A stretch of 64,000 nt of DNA from Arthrobacter sp. PAMC25284 (GCF_019443425.1 NZ_CP080382.1:744001-808000), one strand, 5' to 3'. Counted from the stretch's first letter, positions 27,011 to 36,854 are shown. A program made the numbers and translations. The notes: generated from the sequence alone by a model not told the origin.

Positions 27011-27655
27011 TCAGGGGCGGGCACGCTGCGTGAACGCCTCAGCGCCTGCACCCGTGAGTTCACTCGGCATCACCGGCCGTCCTGACACGGCAAGAAGAAG
27101 GGCCTTTGCGGTCCCGCGGACGTCATGGCCCGTACCGTGTTCGAAGGCCGCCTCGGAGGCAACCAGCCGCCACCCCTGGGCACGTTCCTTGCCGCCGCCC
27201 ATTTTGGCCGGAGTCTTCAACTGGTAACGCAGTGCGGTAATTACGTGGGCCGTGGGGTAGTCCCGCTCGATTCCGACCGCGCGCCGGATATCCTCACCGT
27301 GGACAAAGGCCTCCACCAGCCGCGTGGCCAGCGGAGCCGGCGGACTGCTCGTGCGGTCTACGACGGCGCGGAACCCGGCCAGCGTGCGGCCAGGATCCTC
27401 GGTACGTTCACGGGCAACCCCGAGGGCGTTGTCCCGATCGAAGTCGAAGCCGGCCATCATCATGCGGCGTAGGAACCCGAGACGGGTCGTCTTCGCGGTA
27501 TCCACCAGATGCGCCACGACGTCGTGGACGTCCCAGCCGGGACAAAGCGACGGCGCCTCCCATTGCTGCGGTGGCAGCGACTCCAAGTCCTGAATCAGCG
27601 CCAGGCGCTCGCTGTGCACTACGGGCCAGATGACAGAGCTGAGTCGCGCAGACAT
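27011..27655 (-). CDS. Maleylpyruvate isomerase/mycothiol-dependent family protein
   Basis: A 214-residue protein of the TIGR03083/DinB-like actinobacterial family. The N-terminal helix bundle has the conserved CPGWDVHDVVAHLV (metal-binding His) and the later VEAFVHGEDIRRA (second metal-binding segment). Such proteins use mycothiol as cofactor or nucleophile partner; the substrate here is unknown. ATG at 27655 is preferred over the longer frame to 27889, because family proteins begin just before this helix and the upstream extension overlaps the divergent lipoprotein gene. Confidence 0.82.
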   Translation of the reverse strand: MSARLSSVIWPVVHSERLALIQDLESLPPQQWEAPSLCPGWDVHDVVAHLVDTAKTTRLGFLRRMMMAGFDFDRDNALGVARERTEDPGRTLAGFRAVVDRTSSPPAPLATRLVEAFVHGEDIRRAVGIERDYPTAHVITALRYQLKTPAKMGGGKERAQGWRLVASEAAFEHGTGHDVRGTAKALLLAVSGRPVMPSELTGAGAEAFTQRARP

Positions 27656-27782
27656 GGACCCACTCAAACAGGCGCGGGTGCTTTTCGACAAGCACCCGAT
27701 TGAGGAAACGGCGCCGAGACGTTCCAGGCGCACAACGATGGCTGCGACCTCGGAGCGATTAAGAGCCTGAGGTGGCAGCGCC

Positions 27783-28214
27783 ATGAATCGTCCACTACTT
27801 CGCGTCAGCGCAGCCATCGGGGTCGTTATCTTGCTTGCCGGGTGTTCAACTCCCAACGGGCTGGCAGCGTTCCAGCGCGCTACCACCACCGAGGACCACT
27901 TGCTGCCCGGAATCGAACTTCCGGATAAGCCCGGGCTGGAAAAGGTTCGGCTCCTCGCGGACGTCGACGGTGTTCGGTACTACGCAGCTCAGGCGGAGAG
28001 TAGGGCGCTGACTTGCTTAGTGAAGGTTCCCAACGCCGAAGTCGGGACTTTAGCCGCGGGATCTGCAAACTCATTGGGGACAGGCCAGATCATCACTATT
28101 TCGGGAATGGACGGTACGGCAGCAACGTTGGTCGCTGACGGTTTTGAGACGGGGGAACTCGAAGCTCAGGGGTGGCGCAAGATCCACCAAAACGTCCTTT
28201 TTGGGCTCCGATAG
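27783..28214 (+). CDS. Putative lipoprotein of unknown function
   Basis: A 143-residue protein with a classical lipoprotein signal: basic start (MNRPLLRVS), hydrophobic core and lipobox LLAGC at residues 17-21. The mature part is small with no known domain. A second cysteine occurs in ALTCLVKVPN. A GAGGTGGCAG ribosome binding site lies just upstream. It precedes the SOS-controlled umuD, but the LexA site lies after this gene, so it is probably a separate unit. Confidence 0.75.
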   Translation: MNRPLLRVSAAIGVVILLAGCSTPNGLAAFQRATTTEDHLLPGIELPDKPGLEKVRLLADVDGVRYYAAQAESRALTCLVKVPNAEVGTLAAGSANSLGTGQIITISGMDGTAATLVADGFETGELEAQGWRKIHQNVLFGLR

Positions 28215-28257
28215 AACGAAACGCACTTTGTCCGCCAGTCCGGCTACACTGATTGGA

Positions 28258-28273
28258 TCGAACATATATTCGA
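28258..28273. promoter_or_regulatory. LexA (SOS) box upstream of umuD
   Basis: TCGAACATATATTCGA differs at one base from the palindromic actinobacterial/Gram-positive SOS box TCGAAC-N4-GTTCGA. It lies 13 bp before the GTG start of umuD, so LexA bound here would block transcription until DNA damage. Confidence 0.8.
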
Positions 28274-28286
28274 ATAAAGGTGTGTC

Positions 28287-28718
28287 GTGGGCGTTATTGT
28301 CGGTCCCCGGGTTATAGACGCGGGCTTGTCGTTGTTGTCGGTGCTGATCTCCCCGGTCCCGGTCGCGGCCGGGTATCCGTCACCGGCCCAGGACTACTTC
28401 GATGGGCGGATAGATCTGAACGAGCACCTGATCAAGGACATCACGTCCACCTATGTGGTCAGGGTTTCCGGGGATTCCATGGAAGGTGCCGGCATCAGCG
28501 ACGGCGACGAACTGATCGTGAACCGGGCGCTGGAACCTCGTGACGGCAGTGTTGTCGTGGCGGTCCTGGATGGGGAGCTGACTATCAAGCGGCTCAGGAT
28601 CACGGAAACCGGCGTTGTGCTGCAGGCGGAGAATCCGGGGTACCCGGACATCCGGGTCCCGTCCGTGTCGGATCTTGTCATCTGGGGCGTCGCGACCCGC
28701 TGCCTGCACCACGTCTGA
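28287..28718 (+). CDS. umuD: UmuD-like S24 autoprotease, translesion polymerase subunit
   Basis: A 143-residue S24 peptidase. The nucleophile Ser64 (RVSGDSMEGAGI) and the general base Lys101 (GELTIKRL) are 37 residues apart, the same spacing as Ser60/Lys97 in E. coli UmuD. An Ala-Gly cleavage site (VAAGYPSP) is present near residue 29. RecA-stimulated self-cleavage would yield the active form that joins UmuC. GTG start is preceded by AAAGG at 6 nt, and a LexA box covers the promoter region. The umuC gene starts 8 bp after its stop. Confidence 0.92.
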   Translation: MGVIVGPRVIDAGLSLLSVLISPVPVAAGYPSPAQDYFDGRIDLNEHLIKDITSTYVVRVSGDSMEGAGISDGDELIVNRALEPRDGSVVVAVLDGELTIKRLRITETGVVLQAENPGYPDIRVPSVSDLVIWGVATRCLHHV

Positions 28719-28726
28719 GGAACCCC

Positions 28727-30026
28727 ATGTCTAAGCCCCCCGTGATGCGGCGGATGTCGCAGATCGCGCTCGTGGATGTGAACTGCTTCTACGCCTCGGC
28801 CGAACGGGCCTTCAACCCTTCGCTGGAAGGCCGGCCCGTCGTCGTGCTGTCCAATAACGACGGCTGCGCCGTCACCCGGTCCCCCGAGGCCAAAGCCCTC
28901 GGCATCCCCATGGGTGAGCCCTGGTTCAAACTTGCCCCGCGGGCCAGGGAGTGGGGGCTGGTCGCGCTGTCGAGCAACTACGAGCTCTACGGGGACCTTA
29001 GCGCCCGGGTAATGGAGCTGCTGGGCCGGTACTCGGCGTGGCTGGAGGTCTACAGCATCGACGAGGCCTTCCTCGGCGTCAAAGGCACCCCGGAAGAACT
29101 CCTGGCACTGGGACGGACCATGAAGAAGACCGTTCGCCGAAACATTGGGGTCCCTGTCTGTGTGGGGATTGCCGGGACGAAGACCCTGGCGAAACTGGCC
29201 AACAAATGGGCCAAGAACAACCCGTCCTTCGACGGCGTCTGCCACTGGGACTCGGTCCCGGCCGCCCACAGGGAATCCCTGATGCGCCGCCTGTCCGTGG
29301 TTGAGATCTGGAGTGTCGCGACCCGTTTGACCAAACGGCTCACCGCCCTGGGCATCCACTCCATCCTGGACCTGGCCCGCGCTGATCCGGTCATGATCCG
29401 GGACCGCTTCTCTGTTGTCATGATGCGCACCGTCCTGGAACTGCAGGGCACCCCCTGCATCCCCATGGAAGAGGAACGCATCGGCCGGGAGCAGCTCATC
29501 TTCTCCCGCTCCTTCGCCACCCCCATCACCACCGCCGCCGGAATCCGGCAGGTTATGAGCGTTTACGGCCAGCAGGCCCTCAGCCCGGCTGGCCAAACAC
29601 GGGCTTCAGGCCAAAGTCCTCACCGCCTTCGCCGGCACCTCACACTTCAACCCGAAAGACACCTCGTACCCCTCGGTGTGCGTGCCACTGCCGATGCCCA
29701 CTGCGGACCCGGTCCTGCTCACCCGGGCCGCACACGCCCTCCTGCCCCTCATCCACGCGGGCGTCCGGTACGCCAGGGCGGGGATCATGGTCACCGACCT
29801 GCGGCCCACCGGCAACCAGTCACCCCTCGCCCCATTCGAGAACCCGCACGAGGAACTCCGCATCGGCACCCTCATGGACGACGTGACCCGCCGCTACGGG
29901 CGCGGCTCCATCGGCCTCGGCCATGCCGGAATCCGCGGCGGACCGGACTGGACCATGAAACGGGACATGCTCTCTCCCCGCTACACCACGCACTGGGACG
30001 AACTCCCCCTCGTCAAGGCCGCTTAG
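28727..30026 (+). pseudogene. umuC: UmuC-like Y-family DNA polymerase, frameshifted
   Basis: The first frame encodes the polymerase core: ALVDVNCFYASAERAF with catalytic Asp, SNNDGCAVTRS, and the catalytic YSIDEAFLG. At about 29588 the frame changes; the next frame continues with the little-finger/UmuC C-terminus (KHGLQAKVLTAFAGTSHFN to LPLVKAA). A two-base loss or one-base gain in CTCAGCCCGG explains it. A restored protein would have about 433 residues, normal for UmuC. If real, the break removes the little-finger domain and would abolish polymerase V activity. Confidence 0.85.
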
Positions 30027-30069
30027 CCAGACACCGCCCGCACGTTTACCCCACGGAAGAACGCACCTC

Positions 30070-30393
30070 ATGACCACCATCACCGAAGCCCTCACCGGGA
30101 CCCGCGACCTGCAGGTCCGGACCGACCAGACAGGCAAACCCCTCGCTATCCGGCACGACGGACAGATCTGGCTCGTCGATCCCGGCACGGACTCCCAGCA
30201 CTGGTTCAGCCGGGGCTCCTGGTGCGACACCAAGCCAACCGCAGCCATCGGCGACGGCGACCTCGTGAGCTTCGAACATTGGAGGATTAAGGTCCGCCTC
30301 GGGACCTCTGACTCTGCGCTGCGGACCATCACGCTGCGCCGCGACCCGGTCCGCGCCCGGTGGCTCCTGGACACCATCAGCGACGGCGGCTAG
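30070..30393 (+). CDS. Small protein of the umuDC locus, unknown function
   Basis: A 107-residue protein starting 43 bp after umuC, with two arginine-rich C-terminal strands (RTITLRRDPVRARWLL). Beta-rich with one central Trp pair (HWFSRGSWC). It resembles in size and place the DUF6504-like proteins near actinobacterial Y-family polymerase genes, but that match is not certain. By position it is probably SOS-induced along with umuDC. Confidence 0.6.
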   Translation: MTTITEALTGTRDLQVRTDQTGKPLAIRHDGQIWLVDPGTDSQHWFSRGSWCDTKPTAAIGDGDLVSFEHWRIKVRLGTSDSALRTITLRRDPVRARWLLDTISDGG

Positions 30394-30399
30394 GCAGCA

Positions 30400-30781
30400 G
30401 TGGCACCGAACCCCCAGACAATCAGCAACCAGATGTGGAACACGATCCGGACAGAATTTACGCTGCCTGCCCTGCAGCAGGTGCACCGCCGGCTCTCGGA
30501 ACTGATGGAAGACCCCGAGCCTGTGATGCGTCATCTGGTCCGGGTCTTCATCGACGACGGAACCTTCTGCCCCGGATTCCAGTTCCTCCCCGGCGGACAC
30601 CTCCACCCGACGGTCACTGCGCTCTTCGAGCAGGCGATGAAACAAAAGATCCCGCACAATTACTTCACGGTCTGGATGATCACCCCATCCAGGGAGCTCG
30701 CCGGAGCCCGCCCCGTAGACCACCTCAAAGGCGGCCCCCGCTCCCCTGCGGCGCGCGCTGGAGGTCTTCCGCTGGCGCTAA
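30400..30781 (+). pseudogene. Second small umuDC-linked gene, frameshifted near its end
   Basis: GTG at 30400 is 6 bp after the previous stop. The frame encodes about 113 residues (helical N-terminus with MEDPEPVMRHLVRVF, then FLPGGHLHPTVTALFE), then loses sense. Removing one C from CTCCCC at about 30742 gives the ending SLRRALEVFRWR with a stop at 30779. The tail PVDHLKGG...LRRALEV recalls DUF2384-type ends (low confidence). The function is unknown; linkage suggests a role with UmuDC. Confidence 0.5.
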
Positions 30782-30975
30782 AAATGGCTTTTGACTGCAC
30801 TCGTGAGGTGCGCCGCGTTGACCCAGGGGACTTCGGGACGGTTAAAGCCACCGCCCGCAGCAACGAATGTCTTGGCGCCAAAGGCAGGACGTGCGAAGAA
30901 ACCGCGGAAGTCTTCGGGGACAGATCGCAGAGGGCCATGGTCTCCTCGCGATCCGCACGAACCGCTGGCAGAGCA

Positions 30976-31281
30976 CTAGCCTCCTGCGATGTCCCGCAGG
31001 GTTTGCAGGTGTCCAGTCCAGGCGAGGCGTCCGTCCGCGGTCAAACCCGCCGACGTTCGCGGCATTTTCCCGGCGAAAGCCTTCTTGATCTTCACGTAGC
31101 CGGCCTTTTCCAGGACGGACAGTTGTTTACTGAGGACGGAATCGCTGACCTGAATAGCGTCGCGGAGGTCTTTGAAGTCCAAGGATTCTGCGCGCGCCAG
31201 CGCCGCCATGATGGAAAAGCGGACCGGTGAGTGGATGAGCTCGTTGAGCTTGTGACGGGGGTGGTCCGTGGGAGCGCTCAT
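30976..31281 (-). CDS. Winged-helix transcriptional regulator
   Basis: A 101-residue one-domain regulator of the ArsR/MarR-like winged-helix type (HTH_34): HSPVRFSIMAALARAESLDF, the recognition segment SDSVLSKQLSVLEKAGYV, and a wing (KAFAGKMPRTSAGLTADGR). It has no cysteine pair for metal sensing. Its ATG overlaps the stop of the membrane gene by 4 bp, so both are made from one transcript and it probably represses that promoter. Confidence 0.88.
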   Translation of the reverse strand: MSAPTDHPRHKLNELIHSPVRFSIMAALARAESLDFKDLRDAIQVSDSVLSKQLSVLEKAGYVKIKKAFAGKMPRTSAGLTADGRLAWTGHLQTLRDIAGG

Positions 31282-31721
31282 GCGCGCAGTTCGCGGAAGG
31301 CCGCTGCCAGGCCGACGCCGCCCAGGACGATCGCGGCGGGTATGTAGAACCACAGGTTGCCGTCGCGGAAGAAACTCACGCCCACACCCAGCGCAACCCC
31401 GTATAGGGCGAAGTAGGCGGCCAGGGAGGTCAGGTAACGCTTCGTGTACCCGGCCTTGGTCGATCGCTGGAACATCGGCCAGATGCTTGCCGTCGCGGCG
31501 GCCCAAACACCCGCGGACGTCGCCAGCAGCGGCGCGCCGTACCCGGTGTGGGAGACGATCTGCATGCCGATCATCAGCATGGAACCCAGGATTGCCAGGC
31601 TGGTGAAGATCATGGCCACGGGCCAGGCTGCGGCGTTGGTCGATGCGGCCCCGATCGAATCGGCTCTGGCCAGAAGCGCTTGCGCCTGGGCTGGCGATGG
31701 ACTGCCCGATGTCTCGTCCAT
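31278..31721 (-). CDS. Four-helix membrane protein paired with a winged-helix regulator
   Basis: A 147-residue protein with four predicted membrane helices (about 33-55, 62-82, 99-117 and 123-142) after a soluble alanine-rich N-terminus. No family name is recognised; such proteins commonly pair with this type of small regulator. ATG at 31721 is chosen because it follows an AGAGAGG sequence and because the longer frame would start before the promoter at 31757-31786. Confidence 0.75.
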   Translation of the reverse strand: MDETSGSPSPAQAQALLARADSIGAASTNAAAWPVAMIFTSLAILGSMLMIGMQIVSHTGYGAPLLATSAGVWAAATASIWPMFQRSTKAGYTKRYLTSLAAYFALYGVALGVGVSFFRDGNLWFYIPAAIVLGGVGLAAAFRELRA

Positions 31722-31756
31722 GATGGGGCCTCTCTCTGATGGCGATTGATTACCTG

Positions 31757-31786
31757 AGCATAGGAAACTATTTTCCAGTTGGTCAA
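31757..31786 (-). promoter_or_regulatory. Promoter of the membrane protein/regulator operon, with palindrome in the spacer
   Basis: Read on the minus strand: -35 TTGACC (31781-31786), an 18-bp spacer and -10 TATGCT (31757-31762). The spacer contains GGAAAATAGTTTCC (arms GGAAA/TTTCC, 31763-31776), well placed for a repressor to block RNA polymerase; the operon's own winged-helix regulator is the natural candidate. The rest of the 337-bp gap up to the P450 start shows no further motif. Confidence 0.6.
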
Positions 31787-32058
31787 GTACTTTCCATTGA
31801 GCGACAGATCGGGCTACCGGCGGATCTATCAGGATCTGCCGGGCATGGGTAGCTCCACGACCGGCCCTGGGCTGCAATGACGACGTCGTGATGCTGCTCG
31901 CTAGCTTCATCGATCATCTGGAGGCCGGGCCGGTGACCTGTCGCCAGGGATCCGCCCGGAGTAACATGCCGAATGGAGCGTCCCGTCCGTCCATACAGTC
32001 CATATGCACGGCAGCAACAGATCACCGCAGCGTCGATCGGCGAGCGCCAGGAGGGTCC

Positions 32059-35000
32059 ATGTCTTCGCCCAGCGTCCCAATTCCCCAGCCTCCCACGCGG
32101 CCGGTGGTCGGCAACCTCCCCGATATCGACTCCAGCCAGGGAATCCTGGGGCTATCCGAAGTGGTCGAGCAGTATGGCCCCATTGTCCGGATCCAGTTTT
32201 TCAACCGCAGCATTGTCGTCATCTGCTCCCAACAGCTCGTCAATGAAGTCTGCGACGAATCCCGTTTCGGCAAGGTGGTGGGCGTTGCCCTTCGGCAGGT
32301 GCGGGACTTCGCCGGCGACGGCCTGTTCACCGCAGACACCCAGGATCCCAACTGGCAAAAGGCCCACCGGATCCTGATGCCGGCGTTCGGGCCGGCCGCG
32401 CTGGTGCGGATGTTCACCGGCATGGACGACATCGCCGAGCAGCTGCTGCTTAAATGGGAACGGCTCGGCCCCGCGGCCAGGATCGACGTCGCGGACAGCG
32501 CCACCCGCCTGACGCTGGACACCATCGCCCTGTGCTCGTTCAGCTACCGGTTCAACAGTCTCTACCGGGAAGAGGCACACCCCTTCGTCGGCGCCATGGC
32601 CCGCGCCCTGTTCGAATCCCAGGAGCGGGCGCGCAGGCTGCCGGTTGCCAACAAGATCATGCTGCGCAAGCGGCACCAGCTCGACGAAGATATGGCCTTG
32701 ATGTTCGAGGTCGCGGAGCAGATCATCAGCGACCGGCGTCGCCATCCGAGTCCGGCGGGCAGCGAAGACATCCTCGACACCATGCTCAACGCGGCGGACC
32801 CGGTCACCGGTGAGCGGCTAGCCGAGGAAAACATCCGACACCAGATGGTCACCTTCCTGATCGCCGGGCATGAGACAACGAGCGGCCTGCTCTCCTTCGT
32901 GATGTATGAACTGCTGCGCCACCCGGGCGTACTGGCGAAGGCCCGCGCGCAGGTTGACGAGGTCCTGGGCACCGCAGACGCCCGGTTCGAGCACCTGCCC
33001 CGGCTGGGATATCTGGATCAGATCCTCAAGGAAACGCTGCGGCTGTGGCCTACCGCCCCCGCGTTCAACGTCGCTGCGCACCAGGACACCATGATCGGCG
33101 GCCGCTATGCGGTCCCCGCCGGCCAGCCCATCCTGGTGATGATCCCGCAACTGCACCGGGATCCGGCAGCGTGGGGCGAGGACGCCGGGATCTTCGATCC
33201 AGACCGGTTCTCCCCGGACCGGGCCGCGGCAATCCCCGCGAACGCATGGAAGCCCTTCGGCAACGGGCAGCGCTCCTGCATCGGACGGGGATTCGCGCTG
33301 CAGGAGGCCATGCTGTTCCTGGCCAAGCTCCTGCAGCGCTTCGACATCACGCCCGCCGACCCCGGCTATCAACTGCACATCAAGCACACCCTGACGATGA
33401 AGCCCGAAGGGCTGTTCATCCACGTGCACCGCCGTGACGGCCGGATCGGCGCGGCGCCGGACCGGGCCGCCGTCGAACAGGTCCTGCCGGCGGACGCGCC
33501 CGCCGCGGCCGCGGCTAACGGTATCCCGCTTCGGGTGCTCTACGGTTCCAATGCGGGCACGTCCAAAGACTTCGCCCAACGCATCGCGAACGACGCCGGA
33601 CAGCGCGGCTACAGCCCCGCGATCAGTCCGCTCGACGAGGCAACCGGCGGACTCCCGCGGGAGGGACTCGTGGCGATCGTGGTTTCCTCCTACGAGGGAC
33701 AGCCTCCAGATAACGCCCGCAAGTTCGTGGCCTGGACCGAGGGACTGCAGCCGGGCAACCTCGCACGGGTCCAGTACACGGTCTTCGGCAACGGCAACAA
33801 GGACTGGGCCCGGACCTACCAGGAGGTGCCCAAAGCCATCGACGCCAGGCTGGAGGCCGCTGGCGCCGCGCGGATCTATCCCCGCGGTGCGGCCAATGCG
33901 CGCGGCGACTTCTTCGGGGATTTTGACGAATGGTACGCCGGGTTCTGGCCCGCTGTGGACGCCGTCTTCGAACAGACCACCAGTACGCCGGCCGCGCAGC
34001 CCCAGCTTGATATCCAATTCGTGGGAAACGTCCGGGACCCACTGCTGCGCCAGAACGGGCTGGCGCTTGGTACGGTCGTCGCGAACCGGGAGCTGGTCGA
34101 TATGACCCGGCCCGGTACCCGGTCCAAGCGTCATGTCGAGATCGCCTTGCCCGATGGCATGGGCTACCGGACCGGCGATTATCTGGCCGTGCTCCCGCTC
34201 AGTCCCAACGACCTCGTCCAGCGTGCGCTGACCCGCTTTAACCTCGACTACGACTCACACGTGGTGCTGACCATGGAGCAGGGATCCACGTTCCTGCCCA
34301 CCGGCACGCCCGTGACCGTGGGCGAACTGCTGAGCAGCTACGTCGAACTTGCGGTCCCCGCCACCCGGACCCAGCTCGAGCACCTGGCCGGCGTCGCCCC
34401 GGATCCGGCCCAGCGCAGCGACCTTGAGTCCCTGGCGCAGGACCGCAGGCGCCACGCGGCCGAGATTCTCGAAAAGCGCGTCTCGCTGCTCGACCTGCTG
34501 GAAATGTATCCGTCCTGCCAATTGCCGTTCACTTCGTTCCTAACCCTGCTGACGCAACTGACTCCGCGGCGCTACTCGATCTCCTCCTCCCCGCTGTGGA
34601 GCCCCGACCACGCGACCCTGACCTTCTCCGTGATCCGGGATCCTGCGTGGTCCGGCCGCGGCATCTTCGAGGGGGCCTCGTCGACCTATCTCGCCCAGGC
34701 AAGGCCCGGGTCCAAGATCGCGGTCACGGTGCGCCCCTCGAATACGGCGTTCCACCCGCCCGAGTCCCTGGCGGTGCCGCTCATCATGGTCTGTGCCGGG
34801 ACCGGGGTGGCGCCGTTCCGCGGATTCGTCCAGGAACGGGCTCTCCGGGCGCAGACAGAGGATACGACGCCGGCGCGTTCCCTGCTGTTCTTCGGCTGCA
34901 GGGCAGCGGAGACCGATTTCCTGTACCAGGAGGAATTTGCCGCATGGGCCAAGGAGGCCAATCTCGACCTCCGGCCGGCCTTCTCCACTTCCCCCGATGG

Positions 35001-35238
35001 AGGCCCCAAGTACGTCCAGGACCGGCTCTGGGAAGACCGGGCTGACGTCGTCGAATTGGTCAAACAGGGCGCCACGGTTTACGTCTGCGGCGACGGCAAG
35101 TACATGGCCCCGCAGGTCCGGGACACCTGCGCACTGATCTACCAGGAAGCGACCGGCGCGTCCGAGGCCGACGCCGCGGAATGGATGGATGGCGTGGAAC
35201 GCACCCACGGCAGGTACGTGGCCGATATTTTCACCTGA
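32059..35238 (+). CDS. Self-sufficient cytochrome P450/NADPH reductase (CYP102 type)
   Basis: A 1059-residue fusion like P450 BM3 (1049 residues). P450 part: I-helix IAGHETTSG, ExxR in LKETLRLW, and heme Cys407 in FGNGQRSCIGRG. The FMN domain begins near residue 490 (LYGSNAGTSKDFA). The FAD/NADPH reductase has PRRYSISSSP, CAGTGVAPFRGF and VYVCGDGKYMA. Such enzymes hydroxylate fatty acids at subterminal carbons using NADPH. Arg50 aligns with BM3 Arg47, which holds the substrate carboxylate, but the partner Tyr51 is Val54 here, suggesting altered substrate choice (inference). ATG at 32059 has AGGAGGG upstream. Confidence 0.95.
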   Translation: MSSPSVPIPQPPTRPVVGNLPDIDSSQGILGLSEVVEQYGPIVRIQFFNRSIVVICSQQLVNEVCDESRFGKVVGVALRQVRDFAGDGLFTADTQDPNWQKAHRILMPAFGPAALVRMFTGMDDIAEQLLLKWERLGPAARIDVADSATRLTLDTIALCSFSYRFNSLYREEAHPFVGAMARALFESQERARRLPVANKIMLRKRHQLDEDMALMFEVAEQIISDRRRHPSPAGSEDILDTMLNAADPVTGERLAEENIRHQMVTFLIAGHETTSGLLSFVMYELLRHPGVLAKARAQVDEVLGTADARFEHLPRLGYLDQILKETLRLWPTAPAFNVAAHQDTMIGGRYAVPAGQPILVMIPQLHRDPAAWGEDAGIFDPDRFSPDRAAAIPANAWKPFGNGQRSCIGRGFALQEAMLFLAKLLQRFDITPADPGYQLHIKHTLTMKPEGLFIHVHRRDGRIGAAPDRAAVEQVLPADAPAAAAANGIPLRVLYGSNAGTSKDFAQRIANDAGQRGYSPAISPLDEATGGLPREGLVAIVVSSYEGQPPDNARKFVAWTEGLQPGNLARVQYTVFGNGNKDWARTYQEVPKAIDARLEAAGAARIYPRGAANARGDFFGDFDEWYAGFWPAVDAVFEQTTSTPAAQPQLDIQFVGNVRDPLLRQNGLALGTVVANRELVDMTRPGTRSKRHVEIALPDGMGYRTGDYLAVLPLSPNDLVQRALTRFNLDYDSHVVLTMEQGSTFLPTGTPVTVGELLSSYVELAVPATRTQLEHLAGVAPDPAQRSDLESLAQDRRRHAAEILEKRVSLLDLLEMYPSCQLPFTSFLTLLTQLTPRRYSISSSPLWSPDHATLTFSVIRDPAWSGRGIFEGASSTYLAQARPGSKIAVTVRPSNTAFHPPESLAVPLIMVCAGTGVAPFRGFVQERALRAQTEDTTPARSLLFFGCRAAETDFLYQEEFAAWAKEANLDLRPAFSTSPDGGPKYVQDRLWEDRADVVELVKQGATVYVCGDGKYMAPQVRDTCALIYQEATGASEADAAEWMDGVERTHGRYVADIFT

Positions 35239-35330
35239 CGGCCTCCGGACGCAGCGCCCCGCGGGCGAAGTCCTCAGGCGTGGCGGTACGATCAACACGA
35301 TTACTCAACACGATTACGTGGAGCCCCAAC

Positions 35331-36426
35331 GTGTCCAACAGTAAGGAAAACTTCACCCATGGCGCGGACATGCCGCTGCCCGGTGCCCGGCTCCATGCCC
35401 GTGGTCTTCTTCAGGCACTGGGTGCGGAGATCCCGCTGGTCGCAGCGCCCATGGCCGGCGGGCCGAGTACTCCTCAGCTCGTGGTGGCTGCCGCCCGCGC
35501 CGGCGGACTAGGTTTCCTGGCTGGCGGTTACAAAACGGCAGGGCAGCTCGCCGAACAAATTTCTGAGGTGCGGCGGCTCACTTCGCGGTTCGGAGTGAAT
35601 CTTTTTGTGCCCAACGCAGTGCCGGTCGAACGCGCGGCCTTCATCGCCTATTGCGGGTTGCTCGGAGAGCTGGCAGCGAAGTACGGCATCGATCTGGGCA
35701 ACGCCGAACCCGCTGAGGATGACGATAACTGGGACACCAAGATCGCGGTGTTGGTTGGCGATCCGGTGCCGGTTGTGAGTTTCACGTTCGGGCTCCCGAC
35801 GCGGGATGTTGTGCACCGTCTGCAGGAGGCTGGATCGCTGGTGATGCAGACGGTGACCAACGCCGCCGAGGCCCGTCAGGCAGTCTCCGTCGGGGTAGAT
35901 GGCCTCATCGTCCAGGGTTCCCTGGCCGGAGGCCACTCGGGCACGTTCACGCCGGACGCTCCGATCAGGGACACGCCCTTGGTTCAGTTACTGGCCGACG
36001 TGCGTGCGCAGACGGAGCTGCCGATCTGGGCTGCGGGCGGACTGAGCACGCCACGCGCAGTCCGCGAGGCACTGGCAGCCGGAGCGGAGGGCCGCCGTCG
36101 TCGGCACGGTCCTCCTGCGGTCAGAGGAAAGTGGCGCGTCGGCGACTTACAAGGCAGCACTGGCCGACCCTGCCAGGACCGGGACGGTGATGACGACTGC
36201 CTTCTCCGGGCGGCCGGCTCGTGCGCTGCGCAACGAGTTTGTGGAGCGCTTCCATGCTGTGGCGCCCTTGGGCTACCCGGCACTGCACCATCTGACCAGC
36301 CCAATCCGGAAGGCAGCCGCGGCAGCCGGAGACCAGGAAAACATCAATATCTGGGCTGGAGCCGGCTATCGGGACGCATCGAACGAATCTGCTTCCGTCA
36401 TTCTGCGGCGCCTGGGCGGGCGATAA
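35331..36426 (+). pseudogene. Nitronate monooxygenase, frameshifted
   Basis: A 2-nitropropane-dioxygenase-type FMN protein: PLVAAPMAGGPSTPQLV at the N-terminus, FGVNLFVPN, GVDGLIVQGSLAGGHSG with the family's catalytic His, and PIWAAGGLSTPRAV. After ALAAGAE the frame changes at about 36088; the next frame continues AAVVGTVLLRSEESG...TTAFSGRPARALRN and ends RRLGGR. Removing one G from GAGGGCC restores a protein of about 364 residues. GTG at 35331 has GTGGAG upstream. The intact enzyme would detoxify alkyl nitronates. Confidence 0.87.
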
Positions 36427-36854
36427 GTTAAACCACGCCCCGTCTCCGTGAACTCCTTGGACCGCTGTCCCGGACCTCTCCTGTTCCGCCCCCACCGACC
36501 GGAGCCGCAACGACTTCGTCGTCGTCCAGTATCAGCCCAATGAGCCTCCGGACCCCCGGGGACAGGACTGGAGGCCGCTGTTGCAAGCACCACACCGTGT
36601 TCTGATGGCAGATACCTGGCCGGACATCCGGGACAACCTCGGCGGTCCTCCGTGGTTCCTGCACCACCCCAGCGTGTGGAACGGACAACGACATAATGCG
36701 ATCCCCGCAGGCAGCGTCGTAGATGTGAGACCCTCATGGCCTCGATCTGAGGCGAACTGATTGAGCGCCTACCAGCCAATTTGTCCATTCGATAGAGATA
36801 TGCCTAGATTGGTGGCAGCGACGACGGATCGAAACAAAGTTTCTTGGGGGAATC
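36427..36854. other. Intergenic stretch without a supported gene
   Basis: 428 bp. A minus-strand frame (36428-36694, 88 codons, containing RPPVLSPGVRRLIGL) is the only one with some coding look; it lacks a ribosome binding site and any recognised family. Not called. Confidence 0.35.
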
